32,443 bases of DNA. It comes from an uncultured Sulfurimonas sp. GTDB lineage: Bacteria > Campylobacterota > Campylobacteria > Campylobacterales > Sulfurimonadaceae. The DNA is taken from positions 1 to 32,443 of the forward strand of contig CALCGG010000008.1 in the NCBI GenBank assembly GCA_937900945.1, in the 5' to 3' direction. Numbering within the stretch: position 1 is the stretch's first letter; each line of letters starts with the position of its first letter. Made by a program: the position numbers and the translations under genes. Shown here in pieces: positions 1 to 8,183 of the stretch. The notes beneath the pieces are model-generated. The model had not been told where the DNA came from. It saw only the letters and a program-made list of their open reading frames with translations, and did no database searches.

Positions 1-714
1 GAGTGTGGAAGCGGTAATTTGACAAGTTCCCGTCTTGGAACTGCCGAGGCTGTTAAAAATATCGCTGAGGAATTCCCCCAAGCGAGAGTTGAACAGTTTG
101 ACAGAGATATTATTACGACATCCAACAAGCTAAAAAAAGCACTGAAGCGATTTAATGACGAGGAAACGGATATATTAGTAGGAACTCAGATGCTAAGTAA
201 AGGGCATGATTATCATGGTGTTACCTTGGCTGTTGTTTTAGGGATGGACAATATGCTCAACATGAGCGATTATAGAGCAAGGGAAAAGGCCTTGTCTTCG
301 CTTATTCAGGTTGCGGGAAGAAGCGGAAGAAAGAAAAATGCCAAGGTTTTGGTGCAGAGTTTCAATGAAGAGTTCTTTAGCACCTATATAGATAATTATG
401 AAGCATTTTTGGAAGAGGAAAAAACTTACCGCCAAGAGCTTTATCCTCCTTATAAAAAACTATGTCGTGTTTTGTTCTCACATGTAAATGGATTAAAAGC
501 AAAAGAAGAGATGCTGAAGATGCATGAAGCTTTGGCGAAATTTACAAATATAGAGATAGTCGGTTTTGGCAAATGCGGGATTGAGCGGGTGGCAAATAAG
601 TACAGATTTGAGATTTTGCTCAGAAGCGATAAAAGTACGGATTTGATTAAAGCAATCTCTACATGTAAGGTCAGTTTGGCTGAGGTTGACATGGACCCTA
701 TTGAATTTGGATGA
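1..714 (+). CDS. priA: Primosomal protein N' (PriA helicase), C-terminal part; 5' end outside the window
   Basis: The reading frame is open from base 1, so the TTG start at 19 in the ORF track is an artefact of truncation. The first codons read ECGSGNL, which matches the last CxxC zinc-knuckle of PriA. Next come a segment like the family's GT..VE.....FP..RV.r.D.D, helicase motif V (ILVGTQMLSKGHDYHGV) and motif VI (QVAGRSGR), then the PriA C-terminal domain with the typical YPPY segment. PriA is the 3'-5' DNA helicase that recognises stalled forks and D-loops and reloads DnaB. About 237 residues are visible, roughly the last third of a protein usually 600-730 residues long. Key motifs are intact. 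The gene converges on the L,D-transpeptidase-like gene, with 6 bases between the stop codons. Confidence 0.95.
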   Translation, partial: ECGSGNLTSSRLGTAEAVKNIAEEFPQARVEQFDRDIITTSNKLKKALKRFNDEETDILVGTQMLSKGHDYHGVTLAVVLGMDNMLNMSDYRAREKALSSLIQVAGRSGRKKNAKVLVQSFNEEFFSTYIDNYEAFLEEEKTYRQELYPPYKKLCRVLFSHVNGLKAKEEMLKMHEALAKFTNIEIVGFGKCGIERVANKYRFEILLRSDKSTDLIKAISTCKVSLAEVDMDPIEFG

Positions 715-732
715 TTATTCCTAATTCAATAG
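698..732. terminator. Hairpin between convergent priA and ldt-like genes
   Basis: A perfect 10-bp inverted repeat, CTATTGAATT and AATTCAATAG, has a 15-base loop. The left arm carries the last priA codons, the loop holds the priA stop, and the right arm carries the end of the convergent gene. TTTT follows on the plus side only, so it could act as a weak intrinsic terminator for priA. The stem is AT-rich, so strength is doubtful. Confidence 0.45.
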
Positions 733-1416
733 TTTTGAAGCTCTTAACTGTGGAAATAAAGTTAAAATCTCCTTACTTGATGATTTTGGTATTTGAATTA
801 AAATAGGATTTTTAGTTTCATCCAGCCAAGAAGTTATCTGCTTCAACTCTTCCAACTTCATGGAAGTGCATCCGACTGTTGGCGCATTGTCAAATTTCTC
901 AACATGCATAAAAATACAGGAACCTTTTTGTTTAATGCCTGATTTATTATGAGCTACAACTATGCCTAACTCATACTGATTATCACCTCTTTTCATATAT
1001 TCAAAGCTTTTTGGTTTATTGTCGGGCATCTGAATGATTTGATTGTAGTACTCAGATACAACATCATCCACACAAATGAGATTTTTTGATGCAAAAAGGT
1101 ATGGCATGTGAAAATTTCTTTTTTCTTTATAACCAAAAATATTTGTGAGTTTAAACACTCCGGCGGGTGCTTTTTTATCTCCCTCTTTTTTGAAGGGCTC
1201 ACCACTTTTTTTTGTGAGAATCAGCTCTCCTAAACCCCAGCCTAAGCCATTTTTTCCGATGTTCACATGGAACGTCTCAAAGACTTTTTTATCATCTTCA
1301 TAGCACTCCATGGAAGCACCTGAAGTATTGAAGTCTGCACTGACAACCAAGATGACCTGTTGCGATGCAAACAAGAAAGTTTGAATACTTATTAAAATTA
1401 AGAATGTTTTTATCAT
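721..1416 (-). CDS. Secreted L,D-transpeptidase-like (YkuD-domain) protein
   Basis: The 231-residue protein has an N-terminal signal peptide (MIKTFLILISIQTFLFAS) followed by a YkuD-type fold. Visible signatures are the KKAPAGVFKL segment typical of the domain, and a late catalytic region with His in CIFMHVEKF and Cys in PTVGCTSM, matching the H...GC arrangement of L,D-transpeptidases. Such enzymes form 3-3 peptidoglycan cross-links or attach proteins. Some Campylobacterota relatives (Csd6, Pgp2) instead trim peptides as L,D-carboxypeptidases and control cell shape. This protein is shorter than those and has no extra C-terminal domain, so I do not equate it with them. It acts in the periplasm. 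It stands alone on the minus strand, divergent from the GNAT gene. Confidence 0.85.
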   Translation of the reverse strand: MIKTFLILISIQTFLFASQQVILVVSADFNTSGASMECYEDDKKVFETFHVNIGKNGLGWGLGELILTKKSGEPFKKEGDKKAPAGVFKLTNIFGYKEKRNFHMPYLFASKNLICVDDVVSEYYNQIIQMPDNKPKSFEYMKRGDNQYELGIVVAHNKSGIKQKGSCIFMHVEKFDNAPTVGCTSMKLEELKQITSWLDETKNPILIQIPKSSSKEILTLFPQLRASKLLN

Positions 1417-1468
1417 AAAGTATGGTACTATTACTCTTATATGAATTAAATTAAATTGAGAAGAAATT

Positions 1469-2092
1469 ATGGGTATTGAAATAAGAAAGGCTGGTGTTAA
1501 GGATGCTTCATTTTTAGCACAAATGATATTACAAAGTAGTAGAGCTGGAAAGAAGTCGGGTCTGTTTGATTTGATCTTTGAGAGTAATGATAATGAAAAA
1601 ATATTGAAATGTTTAGAAGCTTTAACTCAAACTGTGGCAAAGAATCATTGTCATTATGAGAATTTTTTAATTGCTGAACTTGATGGACAAAGTGTTGGTA
1701 CACTTTGCAGTTATGAGCCTAGAATCGCTACGAAGCAGGCTTTTGAGGATGCTTTACAAGAAGTTGGCTGCAGTGAAGATTTAGAGGAAAGTTTAGAGGT
1801 TCTGTATCAGTGTGATTTCAAGCTTAACACAAGAACTTTAATGTTTGATTTTATGGAAGAGCTGGAAGGTTTTGTTGATGTTGGGGTTTTAAAATCTCTT
1901 ATGCAAAAAAGCCTGCTTACCGCAAGATTGAAAGGTTATCGTATAGCACAGGCTATTGTTGAAATAGGTTCATTGGAAACTTTGTTGTTTTACAAAAAAT
2001 TAGGATTCAAAGAAGTTCAGGAAAAAGAGTGTGAACTTTATAAAGAGAAGTTTGGAAGAATCGGTTTAGTCCTTTTAGCTATAGAGTTTTAA
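1469..2092 (+). CDS. GNAT-family N-acetyltransferase
   Basis: The 207-residue protein opens with IEIRKAGVKDASFLAQMI, the usual first strand and helix of GNAT enzymes. It has a central strand LIAELDGQSVGTLCSYEP and ends with LLFYKKLGFKEVQEKEC, the typical C-terminal GNAT motif. The middle section (about residues 85-150) is longer than in minimal GNATs and is acidic. The substrate cannot be told from sequence. A purine-rich AGAAG precedes the ATG at 1469. The stop TAA lies in the same reading frame as the downstream NhaC-like gene and overlaps that gene's Shine-Dalgarno sequence, so the two are probably cotranscribed and translationally coupled. Confidence 0.8.
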   Translation: MGIEIRKAGVKDASFLAQMILQSSRAGKKSGLFDLIFESNDNEKILKCLEALTQTVAKNHCHYENFLIAELDGQSVGTLCSYEPRIATKQAFEDALQEVGCSEDLEESLEVLYQCDFKLNTRTLMFDFMEELEGFVDVGVLKSLMQKSLLTARLKGYRIAQAIVEIGSLETLLFYKKLGFKEVQEKECELYKEKFGRIGLVLLAIEF

Positions 2093-2101
2093 GGAACTCC
2101 C

Positions 2102-3469
2102 ATAGAACTTTCAGCCCTTTCTCTTTTACCCCCGTTACTGGCAATATTTTTAGCCCTTTATTCAAAAAATGTACTTTTATCACTTCTAAGTGGAACAGTT
2201 TTAGGACTTTTTATCTTAAATGATTTTGCTTTTATTGCATCTCTAGGAGCTATTTTTGAGCTATTTTTCTCATTGCTCTCAGAGCCTTGGATACTCAAAA
2301 CTCTAGGTTTTGCTATTTTGGTCGGCAGTATAATGGCTTTGATTGAAAAATCTGGCGGGATTTATGGATTTGTACATTTTGTTCAAAATCAAAAGCAGTT
2401 GGTCACTTCTCCCCGTTCCGGTCTTTTACTTAGTTATGTAGTCGGTGTTGTTATTTTTGTCGAATCCTCCATCACTGCACTTATCTCGGGTGCAGTCGGA
2501 AAACCACTGTGTGATCATTATAAGATTCCACATGCAAAGCTGGCCTATGTGTGTGATTCTACATCTGCACCTGTTAGTTCTCTCATCGTTTTAAACGGCT
2601 GGGGAGCACTTTTACTTGGACTTATCTCTACTCAAATAACAGAGGGGATGATAAGCGGAAGCAGCATAGATATTTTAATAGATGCTGTTTTGTATAATTT
2701 TTATGCCATGAGTGCTCTGGGAGTCACTTTTTTAGTTATATGGTTTGGCATAGATATCGGTCCGATGAAATATGCCGAGTACAACCCTTCTTCACATGTA
2801 AAAGAAAATGTTAAGCAAGTAAGTAAATACTATATGATTTTGCCAATAATTCTGATGGTATTGATGGTTTTTGTATTTTTATATATCACAGGAGATGGAA
2901 ATATCTTAAAAGGGAGCGGTTCAAGTTCTATATTTTACACTATGCTGACTACGCTTATTTTTATGCTTTTTTATTATGTAGGTACAAAAAATATGAGTTT
3001 TTCAACATGGGGAAGTACCGCTTTTAAAGGGGGTGTAAAATTTGTTCCAATAGCTCTTATTTTACTCTTTGCATTTTCAATAGGAAAAGTCACGATGGAA
3101 CTTAAAACAGGACTTTATCTTGCATCTTTGGCAAGCGAAAATTTAAATGTCCACTTTTTGTCAGGAGCAATCTTTTTGCTTAGTTCTGTCATAGCATTTG
3201 CCACAGGGACAAGCTGGGGAACTTTCAGCATCATGATACCGGTTGCCGTGCCGATGGCTGTTGGCATGGATGCGAATGTTGCACTTGCCATCGGGGCTGT
3301 AATCTCTGGCGGTGTTTTTGGCGACCACTGTTCACCTATTTCGGATACAACTATCATCTCGTCTATGGCAAGTGATTGTGAAGTTATCGAACATGTAAGA
3401 ACTCAGCTTCCTTATGCCTTAATCTCTGGGCTCATTGCATTAGTCTTTTTTATTGTTTTTAGTTTTTAA
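2102..3469 (+). CDS. NhaC-family Na+/H+ antiporter, probable AUA start
   Basis: This is a multi-pass inner-membrane protein with NhaC-superfamily signatures: SLLPPLLAIFLALYS near the N-terminus, STSAPVSSLIVLNGWGA, the late TGTSWGTFSIMIPVAVPMA and the hallmark GGVFGDHCSPISDTTIIS. The family exchanges Na+ (or amino-acid-like substrates) against H+. The ORF track starts at TTG 2273, which would remove the first one or two membrane helices. In frame upstream the coding sense runs back to the GNAT stop without any ATG, GTG or TTG. The only start with a good ribosome site is ATA at 2102, six bases after AAGGA (2091-2095), giving 455 residues. Either AUA is really used or the ATG has been mutated. 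Coding content and family are clear; the start is the uncertain part. Confidence 0.8.
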   Translation: MELSALSLLPPLLAIFLALYSKNVLLSLLSGTVLGLFILNDFAFIASLGAIFELFFSLLSEPWILKTLGFAILVGSIMALIEKSGGIYGFVHFVQNQKQLVTSPRSGLLLSYVVGVVIFVESSITALISGAVGKPLCDHYKIPHAKLAYVCDSTSAPVSSLIVLNGWGALLLGLISTQITEGMISGSSIDILIDAVLYNFYAMSALGVTFLVIWFGIDIGPMKYAEYNPSSHVKENVKQVSKYYMILPIILMVLMVFVFLYITGDGNILKGSGSSSIFYTMLTTLIFMLFYYVGTKNMSFSTWGSTAFKGGVKFVPIALILLFAFSIGKVTMELKTGLYLASLASENLNVHFLSGAIFLLSSVIAFATGTSWGTFSIMIPVAVPMAVGMDANVALAIGAVISGGVFGDHCSPISDTTIISSMASDCEVIEHVRTQLPYALISGLIALVFFIVFSF

Positions 3470-3575
3470 ATAGCTTCACCTTCATTTTTTTTATATAATG
3501 TTTTACACAAAAAAAAGATAGAATGTTTCTTATAAAGTATAACCCTTGAATTGTTTTTTTAGAATCTTATCAAAT

Positions 3576-3601
3576 AAAAGGTATATATGAATTATGAATA
3601 A
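3576..3601 (+). promoter_or_regulatory. Ribosome site plus 4-codon minicistron overlapping the next start
   Basis: AAAAGG (3576-3581) sits five bases before an ATG at 3587 that encodes only MNYE and stops at 3601. The start of the PAS-GGDEF-EAL gene (ATG 3594) lies inside this tiny ORF in another frame and is 12 bases from the same AAAAGG. Translation of the long gene may therefore be coupled to the minicistron, or the ribosome simply uses a long spacer. Confidence 0.35.
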
Positions 3602-5930
3602 TTATGATAAATCTCATAGTCTGAATATAGCTACCGAAGATCGTACAATCCATATTGGCAAAAGAATAGCATATGATAAATTGACATATTTTTATCTTTC
3701 AATGCCGGTTGTAATTATAGGGCATATGCTTGGTGCTCTCCTTTTAAGTGCTTTGCTATATAGAGTCATTGACGTATACAATATATTTGTATGGTTAGGA
3801 TTAAGTGTAATATTTTTCTTTTATCGTTTTTATCATTATTATCTATTTAAACGTGAAGAAGAACATAAGAAGATGCGTGATTATAGGATTTGGATAGACC
3901 GTTTTTACGCTGATGTTCTTATAAGTGCTCTTTTGTGGGGAAGCAGTGCTATTTTGATGTTTCCAGCCGGTGATATTATGAATCAGATGATTATTGTCAT
4001 TTTCATCTTTGCTGTGAGTTTTACTTCTATGGGAAACATCGGAGCAAAACTCGACCTTCTTATCTTTTATGCATTTTTTAGTTTTTTACCCTTGATTATA
4101 CAGTTAATCGTACTTGGACAACAGCAATATGTACAATTAGGCATACTTGTAATTGCTTTAATGATCGTTCTGATGGCTGTGAGTTATTATTTTGGTAATG
4201 TAGTAAATAACTCCCTTTATAATCATCAAAATTTCATTGAAATAAAACATTCCAATGAAATTTTACAAGAACGATTTTTTTCTCTTTTTGAGCGTGCACC
4301 GGTTGGCATATTTTACTATAACGATAAACTTGAAATATTGGATTCAAATACTTTCTTTTCGGAGCTTAATGATTGTGAAAGTAAGGAAGATCTTGTAAAT
4401 AAATCTATTAAATATACGAGTAACAAAGAGCTTTTGGATAGTTACAAAATTGTTTTTCAAAATACAATCGGTGATTATAGAGGGCCGTATACTTCTTTAA
4501 TGTCTGATAAACAACTCTATGTAGACCTCAATACTGTGCCGCTTATTGATGCAGGCGGGATAGTTAAAGGCGGTATTACTATTGTAAAAGATATCACAGA
4601 AGAAGTAAATGCCAAAGAAAGTATGGTCCGTAATGCCTATTATGATATATTAACCAACATCCCTAATCGTACTTTGTTTATGGATCGTCTCAATGAAGCA
4701 ATAGAATCAAGTAAAAAAGAACACACTTTTGCCGCAGTTTTGTATATGGATTTAGATAATTTTAAAAAACTTAATGAAACTTTTGGACATGACAAAGGTG
4801 ACTCAGCCTTGAAGCAAGTTGCTGAGCGTGCTTTAAATACGATTAATGCCCAAGACACTCTTGCTCGCCTTGGAGGAGATAAGTTCGCGGTACTTCTTCC
4901 TAATCTTACTCATGATTATAATTCTGCATACGAACAAGCGATGAAAAAGGCACAAAATATTCTTGATGTTTTGATAACTCCTTTAAAAATTTCCGGAGAA
5001 GATTATCATGCCGGTGCTTCTATCGGGATTTATTTATTTCCTTCAAATGGTGCTACCGCTTACGATATATTAAAAAGAGCGGAAACAGCAATGTATGAAG
5101 CAAAAAGAACCGGACGTAATACTATTATGCCTTATCAGGATTATATGGGGGATTCTGTTGCAGAATTTATCGGTATTGATAATGATTTAAGAAAAGCTCT
5201 TCTTAATGATGAACTTATGATGTATTACCATCCACAACTGGATGTACAGACCGGTAAAATTAGCGGAGCTGAAGCGCTTATACGATGGGCACATCCAACA
5301 AGAGGAATGGTTCCACCCGCAAAATTTATCCCTATTGCTGAAGAAAGCGGCTATATTATAGAACTGAGCCATTGGATTTTGGAGCGGGTTATCAAAGATA
5401 TTAAGAGACTCAGTGAACTTCCTGGAGGATTTAAACTCAATCATATTGCAATTAATATAAATAGTAACCATTTTTTAAGACCGGATTTTACTAAAGAGTT
5501 AAAAAGCATCATAGAAAAGCATCACATTCCGGCAAAGTGGGTCGAAATTGAGATTACAGAAGGTGTGATAATGGATAATATTGACGAAGCAATTAAAAAG
5601 ATGAAAGAGTTAAAGGAATACGGAATCAAGTTTTCTATGGATGATTTTGGAACAGGTTATTCATCTCTCTCCTATCTAAGTCAACTTCCTTTCGATACAT
5701 TAAAAATCGACCAAGCCTTTGTTATGAAAATGACAAATGACATAAGCGATTCTACTTTGGTATATGCCATCATAGACATAGCTAAGAACTTTAATTTTGA
5801 AGTTGTAGCAGAGGGAGTAGAAACACTTGAAATACTGGAGCTACTCCAAAAAAGTACCTGTAATATTTACCAAGGCTTTTATGCACATAAACCAATGCCA
5901 CTTAGTGACTTTACTAAACTTATATCATAA
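3594..5930 (+). CDS. Membrane PAS-GGDEF-EAL protein, probably a c-di-GMP phosphodiesterase
   Basis: The 778-residue protein has about six hydrophobic segments in residues 25-215 (a MASE-like membrane sensor). A PAS domain follows (about 225-345, starting FSLFERAPVGIFYYNDKLEILD), then a GGDEF domain and an EAL domain from about residue 540. The GGDEF signature reads GGDKF, so the glutamate needed for cyclase activity is replaced by lysine and this domain is probably regulatory. The EAL domain looks catalytically complete: AEALIRW, NINSNHF, EIEITEGVIMD, DDFGTGYSSL, KIDQAFV, VAEGVET and QGFYAHKPM are all present. The likely role is degrading c-di-GMP in response to a membrane or PAS ligand that cannot be named. 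It precedes the OM/FecR/cyclase operon on the same strand but is separated by 128 bases containing hairpins, so it is probably a separate unit. Confidence 0.9.
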   Translation: MNNYDKSHSLNIATEDRTIHIGKRIAYDKLTYFYLSMPVVIIGHMLGALLLSALLYRVIDVYNIFVWLGLSVIFFFYRFYHYYLFKREEEHKKMRDYRIWIDRFYADVLISALLWGSSAILMFPAGDIMNQMIIVIFIFAVSFTSMGNIGAKLDLLIFYAFFSFLPLIIQLIVLGQQQYVQLGILVIALMIVLMAVSYYFGNVVNNSLYNHQNFIEIKHSNEILQERFFSLFERAPVGIFYYNDKLEILDSNTFFSELNDCESKEDLVNKSIKYTSNKELLDSYKIVFQNTIGDYRGPYTSLMSDKQLYVDLNTVPLIDAGGIVKGGITIVKDITEEVNAKESMVRNAYYDILTNIPNRTLFMDRLNEAIESSKKEHTFAAVLYMDLDNFKKLNETFGHDKGDSALKQVAERALNTINAQDTLARLGGDKFAVLLPNLTHDYNSAYEQAMKKAQNILDVLITPLKISGEDYHAGASIGIYLFPSNGATAYDILKRAETAMYEAKRTGRNTIMPYQDYMGDSVAEFIGIDNDLRKALLNDELMMYYHPQLDVQTGKISGAEALIRWAHPTRGMVPPAKFIPIAEESGYIIELSHWILERVIKDIKRLSELPGGFKLNHIAININSNHFLRPDFTKELKSIIEKHHIPAKWVEIEITEGVIMDNIDEAIKKMKELKEYGIKFSMDDFGTGYSSLSYLSQLPFDTLKIDQAFVMKMTNDISDSTLVYAIIDIAKNFNFEVVAEGVETLEILELLQKSTCNIYQGFYAHKPMPLSDFTKLIS

Positions 5931-5935
5931 AAAAG

Positions 5936-6039
5936 TTAGAAGATTTGTAGTGGTTTTTTACTATTATGACTACAGCATCTGTTGTCATTATTTTTGGTTT
6001 TTAAATAACTTTAATCCTAAAAAGAGTACAATCTTCTAA
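5936..6039 (+). promoter_or_regulatory. Intergenic inverted repeats upstream of the OM/FecR/cyclase operon
   Basis: Two nested structures are visible. The outer arms TTAGAAGATTTGT (5936-5948) and ACAATCTTCTAA (6028-6039) are complementary apart from one bulged T. Inside them, ATGACTACA / TGTTGTCAT (5966-5988) forms a 9-bp stem with one mismatch and a 5-base loop, followed by a T-rich run, so it could be a terminator for the upstream gene. The outer pair ends just before the AAAAAGGG ribosome site of the next gene and might control it. Function is unproven. Confidence 0.35.
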
Positions 6040-6058
6040 TTTCAAAAAGGGTGTAGTC

Positions 6059-7357
6059 GTGAAAAATATTCTTATTTTTATGTTGATATTCCCTGCCTAT
6101 ATCTTAGCTTCAGATGTACAGCAGACATATAATGTTGCCATGAGCGCTTACAAATCAAAAGATTTTAAAACTTCTTATGATCTTTTATCAAAGCTTTATC
6201 TAACAAAACTCTCAGATGTAAACTTGAACTTTGCTCTTGGCATGTCCGCTTATGAAACAGGACATTACGAGATAGCTCTTGGGGCTTTTGAACGGGTTGA
6301 AATGCTTGAGCCTGCAAACTTAAGAAATAAGCTTGAAAAAGCTAGAACATATTTTATGTTAAAGATGTATGAGGATGCAGAACTTGGGTTTAAAGAAGTT
6401 CTAGACAACCCGATGATTTCCGAGAACGTACGAAAAAATATAGAATTATATCTATCTAAAGTTTCCAAGGTTCAACAAAAATCATTTACTTATGCGACGA
6501 TTAGCTTAGATTGGATTTATGATTCAAATGTAAACTATGGCTCATTGGATGATACTTACAACGTAGGTTCTACCGCATACCCAACAGCAGATGAACGCTC
6601 AGACAGAGCTCTTCAACTCTCAGCAGATATAATGAATATTTACGATATTGGTGAAGCAAACGGTTTTGCTCTCAAAAATAGAGCTATTTTATACTTGAAA
6701 GACTACCAACATGAAGATGATTATGATGTGCAATATTTGGCTTATATGCCAAGTTTGGTTTACAAATACACTCAATATACAGCAGAGATGGTTGTTGGCG
6801 TTGACGCTATGACATTGGGTAAAGAGCTTTATTTAAAAACAGTCTCTTTTATGCCAAGAATCGAGTATGCACATACCAATAGTTTAAGAAGTATTGCCTA
6901 TTTCAAATACCAAACAAAATTCTTTCAGCAATCTACTCAGTCTGATTTAAACTCAAACCATTATGAGTTGTCTTATGCTATGCAAGATATTTTATCTCCT
7001 CGCTCGTATATTCAAGTCAACATTGTCGGTGTACAAGAAAAGAAACAAAAAGGATCAAGAATAGATGTTGACTATAGTGAATATAAGCTAAATACAATTT
7101 ATGTAAATCAGTTTACACCAACTTATGGTGGGGAACTTTATGCTGAGATAAAAAAGAGAAAATATGACGACTATAGTTCTCTTTTTGATTCTACAAGAGA
7201 TGATGTCAGCCGAAGCGTAAGCGCGAGCGTAAGTGCAAAGATATTACAAACATTGCGTTTTAAAGTAAAAGCACTATACAACAGGGTTGATTCAAATCAA
7301 GACCTGTTTGGTTATCAGAAATACACGGTATCTGCCGGTATCGTAAAAACTTTTTAG
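6059..7357 (+). CDS. TPR-plus-beta-barrel outer-membrane protein (SLAM/DUF560-like)
   Basis: The 432-residue protein has a signal peptide (MKNILIFMLIFPAYILAS). TPR-like repeats cover roughly residues 20-140, including YEIALGAFERVEMLEPANLRNK and KMYEDAELGFKEVLDNP. The remainder is rich in alternating aromatic strands and ends in VSAGIVKTF, with the C-terminal Phe typical of OM barrels. The transition TISLDWIYDSNVNYGS resembles the start of the barrel in surface lipoprotein assembly modifier (SLAM/DUF560-like) proteins; the assignment to that family is inference. Start is GTG 6059 with AAAAAGGG about seven bases upstream. It is the first gene of an operon: the FecR gene begins 10 bases after its stop and the cyclase follows. 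Confidence 0.75.
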   Translation: MKNILIFMLIFPAYILASDVQQTYNVAMSAYKSKDFKTSYDLLSKLYLTKLSDVNLNFALGMSAYETGHYEIALGAFERVEMLEPANLRNKLEKARTYFMLKMYEDAELGFKEVLDNPMISENVRKNIELYLSKVSKVQQKSFTYATISLDWIYDSNVNYGSLDDTYNVGSTAYPTADERSDRALQLSADIMNIYDIGEANGFALKNRAILYLKDYQHEDDYDVQYLAYMPSLVYKYTQYTAEMVVGVDAMTLGKELYLKTVSFMPRIEYAHTNSLRSIAYFKYQTKFFQQSTQSDLNSNHYELSYAMQDILSPRSYIQVNIVGVQEKKQKGSRIDVDYSEYKLNTIYVNQFTPTYGGELYAEIKKRKYDDYSSLFDSTRDDVSRSVSASVSAKILQTLRFKVKALYNRVDSNQDLFGYQKYTVSAGIVKTF

Positions 7358-7367
7358 GAGAGTTGTT

Positions 7368-8177
7368 ATGGAAATATTTAAAAAAGTTATTTTATCTTTG
7401 ATCTTAGTTAGTTCATTTGTACTAGCAAACAGTGTTGGAACTATCACAGCATTAAAAGGCAGTGCTACGATTGTTCGTGATGATTCAAACATAGAAGCGA
7501 CAGTCGGTGCAAAACTAAACGAAAAAGACACCATTACAACAAAAGCAAAAAGTAAAATTCAAATTATTTTTAATGATGAAACTATTATAACCATTGGTCA
7601 AAATAGTAACTTTTCAATCTATGAGTATTTATTTGAAGAGAACAAAGCACCAAAGGCTAAGTTTGGACTATTAACAGGGGCTATTAGAACCATAACCGGA
7701 AAGATAGGAAAAATAGCACCTGATAAATTTAGTGTTGAAACTAAAACAGCACTTATTGGGATACGTGGAACAGACTTTACTATTTTAGCAAGAGAAGATG
7801 GCGGGATTAGAGCTTATTGTACTTTTGGAGCGATTAGTGTTAGTGTAAACGGTAAGATAGTTATTGTTGAACAAGGATTTTATGTTGATGTTTCTGCAGA
7901 TGGAAAAATAGGAAAACTCCAGAAGTTTACTCCACAACAGCTGAAAAAAATGAGAAGCGATAGTTTTGTAGTTGCTGAATCTACTAAAGAGACAGATCCG
8001 ACAGGATTAACAGAAACTACAGTAACTGACTCATCTGGTGATATTGATATGGTTGTTTCAGATATTACGCAGAGGACAACTACAGGTACGCAGGCAAATG
8101 CGCTAGATGCAGCTGAAGCAGCAGTTACTCCAGATCGAATAATTAATGATAATCTCGAAATAATCTCTGGACAATAA
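7368..8177 (+). CDS. Periplasmic FecR-domain protein
   Basis: The 269-residue protein has a signal peptide (MEIFKKVILSLILVSSFVLA) followed by a FecR domain. Visible segments are the repeated small strands of SVGTITALKGSATIVR, the KSKIQIIFNDETIITIGQNS segment and the signature SVETKTALIGIRGTDFTI. After about residue 200 the tail is low-complexity, rich in Thr, Asp and Ala, and probably unstructured. Unlike the classical FecR anti-sigma factor it has no N-terminal cytoplasmic sigma-binding part. Its position between an outer-membrane barrel and a cyclase with a periplasmic CHASE2 domain suggests that it carries or modulates a signal in the periplasm. AGGAG overlapping the upstream stop provides a good ribosome site. 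The gap to the cyclase gene is six bases. Confidence 0.85.
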   Translation: MEIFKKVILSLILVSSFVLANSVGTITALKGSATIVRDDSNIEATVGAKLNEKDTITTKAKSKIQIIFNDETIITIGQNSNFSIYEYLFEENKAPKAKFGLLTGAIRTITGKIGKIAPDKFSVETKTALIGIRGTDFTILAREDGGIRAYCTFGAISVSVNGKIVIVEQGFYVDVSADGKIGKLQKFTPQQLKKMRSDSFVVAESTKETDPTGLTETTVTDSSGDIDMVVSDITQRTTTGTQANALDAAEAAVTPDRIINDNLEIISGQ

Positions 8178-8183
8178 TAGAGG

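Noticed and set aside
19-714. TTG 19 as a real start of the first gene
   Set aside because: The frame is open to base 1 and codes for the PriA zinc-knuckle before this codon.
2273-3469. TTG 2273 as the start of the NhaC-family gene
   Set aside because: It has no ribosome site and would remove conserved N-terminal membrane sequence that reads in frame upstream.
5827-6039. Plus-strand ORF of 70 codons after the EAL gene
   Set aside because: It overlaps the EAL domain in another frame, has odd composition and spans the intergenic hairpins.
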